A stretch of 7,981 nucleotides of DNA. Origin: Oscillospiraceae bacterium (lineage in GTDB: Bacteria > Bacillota_A > Clostridia > Oscillospirales > Ruminococcaceae). The DNA is taken from assembly GCA_018109965.1 (NCBI GenBank), contig JAGBFE010000248.1:1-7981 (forward strand), in the 5' to 3' direction. Positions 6,128 to 7,981 of this stretch are shown here, piece after piece. A program made the position numbers and the translations under genes. The notes beneath the pieces are model-generated. The model searched no databases and was not told where the DNA came from. It saw nothing but the letters and a program-made list of their open reading frames with translations. The first letter of the stretch is position 1. Each line of letters begins with the position of its first letter.

Positions 6128-7159
6128 ATGAAAAATTTTATTCTTGTATTTGCGCTTCTGCTGGCTATAAATATTTTTACCCCTGTAATTTATTACCATA
6201 TATACTACGAAGACGGACAGGCTGACAATAACAAACCGAATTCAGAATCTTCTGATGTATTTTTCGGCGAAGACAGCAACATTGATAATATAGACCACGT
6301 TGAACAGTTTTCAGACGCAAACAGCGTTTATACACTTTATAACCTTGAAACCCACGAGCTGGAACAGATGGACCTGATTTCATTTCTTGTAGGCAGTGCT
6401 GCCTGCGAAATGCCCGCCAGTTATGAAATGGAGGCAATAAAGGCACAGATGATTGCCTGCCACAGTTACTATTTGTACTGCAAGCAGAACGGCGTCCCCC
6501 ACGATGACCTCAATTTAAGCTTTGATGAACGGTATATGCAGAAATACGCCTCCAAAGAACGCCTGCAGGAGTACTGGGGCATGGGTTTTGATGACAACTA
6601 TCAAAAATTTCTGCGCTGTGCAGATGAAGTAAAAAATATGATTGTCACATACAACAGCGAAGTTGCCCTGACCACTTATTATGCTGTTTCCTGCGGTAAA
6701 ACACAGACCAGCGAAGCCGAATGGGGTACCCGACTGGATTATCTGACAGCCGTTGAAAGCCCCGATGATGTGCTTAGTGACAGTTATCTCAAGGTAAAAA
6801 GCTTCCCTGTGCAGGAAATGTATGACAGGTTTATGACCTCTTTTTCCGGTCTTGTTCTCGATATGGAAAATCCCGACGAATGGTTTGGCGAAATTGTGTA
6901 TAATCAGTCTGGCTATGTTGACACCGTTAGTGTAGGCGGTGTAAAAATCCTCGGCAGGGATTTCCGCAGATATTTTGAACTTAACAGCAGCTGTTTTATG
7001 GTTTTTTATGAAGACGGACAGTTTTCCATTGCAACCAAAGGCTACGGTCACGGTGTGGGGTTAAGCCAGTTTGGTGCAAACCAACTTTCACAACAGGGTA
7101 AAAGCTACAAAGACATCCTTGCCCACTATTTCCCCAATACCAAAATTGAAAACCTGTAA
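6128..7159 (+). CDS. SpoIID/LytB-domain protein, membrane-anchored (stage II sporulation protein D-like)
   Basis: A 343-residue protein of the SpoIID family, lytic transglycosylases that cut glycan strands denuded of stem peptides and, in sporulating Bacillota, help the mother-cell membrane migrate during engulfment. Residues 3-23 form an N-terminal membrane anchor, so the rest should lie outside the membrane. A polar linker runs to about residue 65. The family core begins at LISFLVGSAACEMPASYEMEAIKAQ (83-107). E94 aligns with the essential glutamate of B. subtilis SpoIID (E88, from memory). TTYYAVSCGKTQTSEAEWG (182-200) replaces the common serine/glycine-rich loop, and the C-terminal signature GYGHGVGLSQFGA sits at 305-317, both as expected. 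The length is close to B. subtilis SpoIID. No SpoIIR, SpoIIID or SpoIIQ gene is next to it, so it may be a paralogue rather than the engulfment SpoIID itself. Confidence 0.88.
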   Translation: MKNFILVFALLLAINIFTPVIYYHIYYEDGQADNNKPNSESSDVFFGEDSNIDNIDHVEQFSDANSVYTLYNLETHELEQMDLISFLVGSAACEMPASYEMEAIKAQMIACHSYYLYCKQNGVPHDDLNLSFDERYMQKYASKERLQEYWGMGFDDNYQKFLRCADEVKNMIVTYNSEVALTTYYAVSCGKTQTSEAEWGTRLDYLTAVESPDDVLSDSYLKVKSFPVQEMYDRFMTSFSGLVLDMENPDEWFGEIVYNQSGYVDTVSVGGVKILGRDFRRYFELNSSCFMVFYEDGQFSIATKGYGHGVGLSQFGANQLSQQGKSYKDILAHYFPNTKIENL

Positions 7160-7213
7160 AAACCGCAATGCATTCAAACTGCTTTTATGCACAGTATAAT
7201 TTATGTAAACAAA

Positions 7214-7244
7214 AAACTCCCGACATCTGTTCTGTCGGGAGTTT
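7214..7244 (-). terminator. Intrinsic terminator between convergent genes, mainly serving the AraC-family gene
   Basis: A perfect 12-base-pair stem (arms 7214-7225 and 7233-7244) with a seven-base loop and the GC-rich core CTCCCGACA. On the minus strand it is followed by TTTTTTGTTT, a good U-tract, and begins ten bases after the AraC-family stop codon. On the plus strand the tail is only TTTGATGT, so it may also stop the SpoIID-like transcript, less efficiently. Confidence 0.9.
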
Positions 7245-7254
7245 GATGTAAAAA

Positions 7255-7981
7255 TCAGTAATAGAGTTCCGGGTCAATTTTAAGGCTTATCTGGTTTGGC
7301 AGATACTGGCTGTTGAGTATCTTTGTCTTGTATGCCATAGGTGTTTCCCCTGTTGCCTTTTTAAATGCTTTGCAAAGATAATTATCACCCGAAAATCCTG
7401 TGCGGATTGCAATGGCGTTAAGTGACATATTGGTTTCCACCAGCATCTGTTTTACCGCTTCAATACGGACATTTGAAAGATATTTGCCTGGAGTGATACC
7501 TGTATATTTGTAGAATTCCCTAACCAGATGACTTTTGGAAACATTGAGATTTTCGGCAAGTTCTTCTACTCCGTAAACTCTTGAATAATTCTGTTTGATA
7601 AGTGACACTGCCTGTGCCACAATTTTGGAAGCAACAACACTTTTTTTGTCAGTACTGTTTAGAGTATTGATAATTTCAAAAGCAGTGTTGCACAGATAGC
7701 TTTCTGACATGGTATCATAGTTGGCAACTATCTGCATAATCTGCTGAGGTAAAAACGGAGCAAAAACACCGCTGGTAACAAACGCACCCGAAAATTCCCT
7801 GCAGAACTTCTGTGCTATGCTGCCGCTGATGTTTATGCCGATAATGTGACCTTCGTTGAGCACGTCAACCGTTGTCTCACCCGTTGCATATACAATTTCA
7901 CCTGTGTTTACGGTAATGCTTTTATCCTTCCAGTGAACAATACATCTTGCGGAAGAAACCAGAAAAATATTTATGCCGCTG
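7255..7981 (-). CDS. AraC/XylS-family transcriptional regulator, N-terminus cut by window edge
   Basis: A DNA-binding transcription factor; 241 residues are visible and the frame is still open at the right edge, so the true start lies outside. The GTG at 7863 is not a credible start, because the 39 residues before it (GINIFLVSSARCIVHWKDKS onward) continue a beta-rich AraC/cupin-like sensing domain. Counting from the edge, the C-terminal DNA-binding domain spans about 117-220. It has a first helix-turn-helix around GVEELAENLNVSKSHLVREF (137-156), the linker YTGITPGKYLSNVRIEAVKQML, and a second helix-turn-helix with the hallmark AIAIRTGFSGDNYLCKAFKKATGETP (about 190-215). The sensing domain usually binds a sugar or other small molecule; the ligand cannot be read here. 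It lies about 2.7 kb upstream of the catabolic operon on the same strand, but control of that operon is unproven. Confidence 0.93.
   Translation of the reverse strand, partial: SGINIFLVSSARCIVHWKDKSITVNTGEIVYATGETTVDVLNEGHIIGINISGSIAQKFCREFSGAFVTSGVFAPFLPQQIMQIVANYDTMSESYLCNTAFEIINTLNSTDKKSVVASKIVAQAVSLIKQNYSRVYGVEELAENLNVSKSHLVREFYKYTGITPGKYLSNVRIEAVKQMLVETNMSLNAIAIRTGFSGDNYLCKAFKKATGETPMAYKTKILNSQYLPNQISLKIDPELYY

Noticed and set aside
7255..7863. A complete 202-residue regulator starting at the GTG at 7863
   Set aside because: The frame continues without a stop to the window edge and the extra residues look like the AraC sensing domain, so the gene is truncated, not complete.

Overview
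The window looks like a chromosomal piece of an anaerobic, low-to-moderate GC member of the Bacillota, most likely class Clostridia. This rests on AGGAGG-type ribosome binding sites, a SpoIID-family sporulation protein, AT-rich intergenic DNA, U-tailed hairpin terminators, and an adenosylcobalamin-dependent glutamate mutase closely matching the Clostridium cochlearium enzyme as I remember it. The species cannot be named from the sequence.

Positions 1-4579 form one minus-strand catabolic operon, transcribed from right to left. In order it encodes the alpha and beta subunits of a two-subunit class I (iron-sulfur) fumarase-family hydro-lyase (4579-3740, 3725-3165), glutamate mutase sigma subunit GlmS (3114-2704), the MutL/GlmL ATPase (2674-1283), and glutamate mutase epsilon subunit GlmE (1299 to the left edge, where it is cut at residue 433 of about 483). 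Gaps are 14 to 50 bases, and glmL and glmE overlap by 17 bases. GlmE with GlmS converts (S)-glutamate to (2S,3S)-3-methylaspartate. Methylaspartate ammonia-lyase (not in the window) would give mesaconate. The fumarase-type protein is then best read as the mesaconase that hydrates mesaconate to (S)-citramalate. The operon would therefore serve glutamate fermentation by the methylaspartate pathway, with the ammonia-lyase and citramalate lyase expected past the left edge or elsewhere.

Positions 4580-4891 hold no gene. They contain a good sigma-A-type promoter for the operon (-35 at 4686-4691, exact TATAAT at 4663-4668), a dyad in the predicted leader (4622-4640), a second inverted repeat upstream (4712-4745), A-tracts spaced at about one helical turn (4810-4847), and the intrinsic terminator of the next minus-strand gene (4841-4882).

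Positions 4892-6001 (minus) encode an unrecognised protein with about eight membrane segments and a long acidic tail. It is divergent from a SpoIID/LytB-family membrane-anchored protein on the plus strand (6128-7159). A convergent AraC-family regulator (7255 to the right edge, N-terminus missing) ends at a strong hairpin terminator at 7214-7244. Neither strand carries a convincing RNA gene, CRISPR array or mobile element. The window is an orderly chromosomal region whose main interest is the methylaspartate-pathway operon and its control region.
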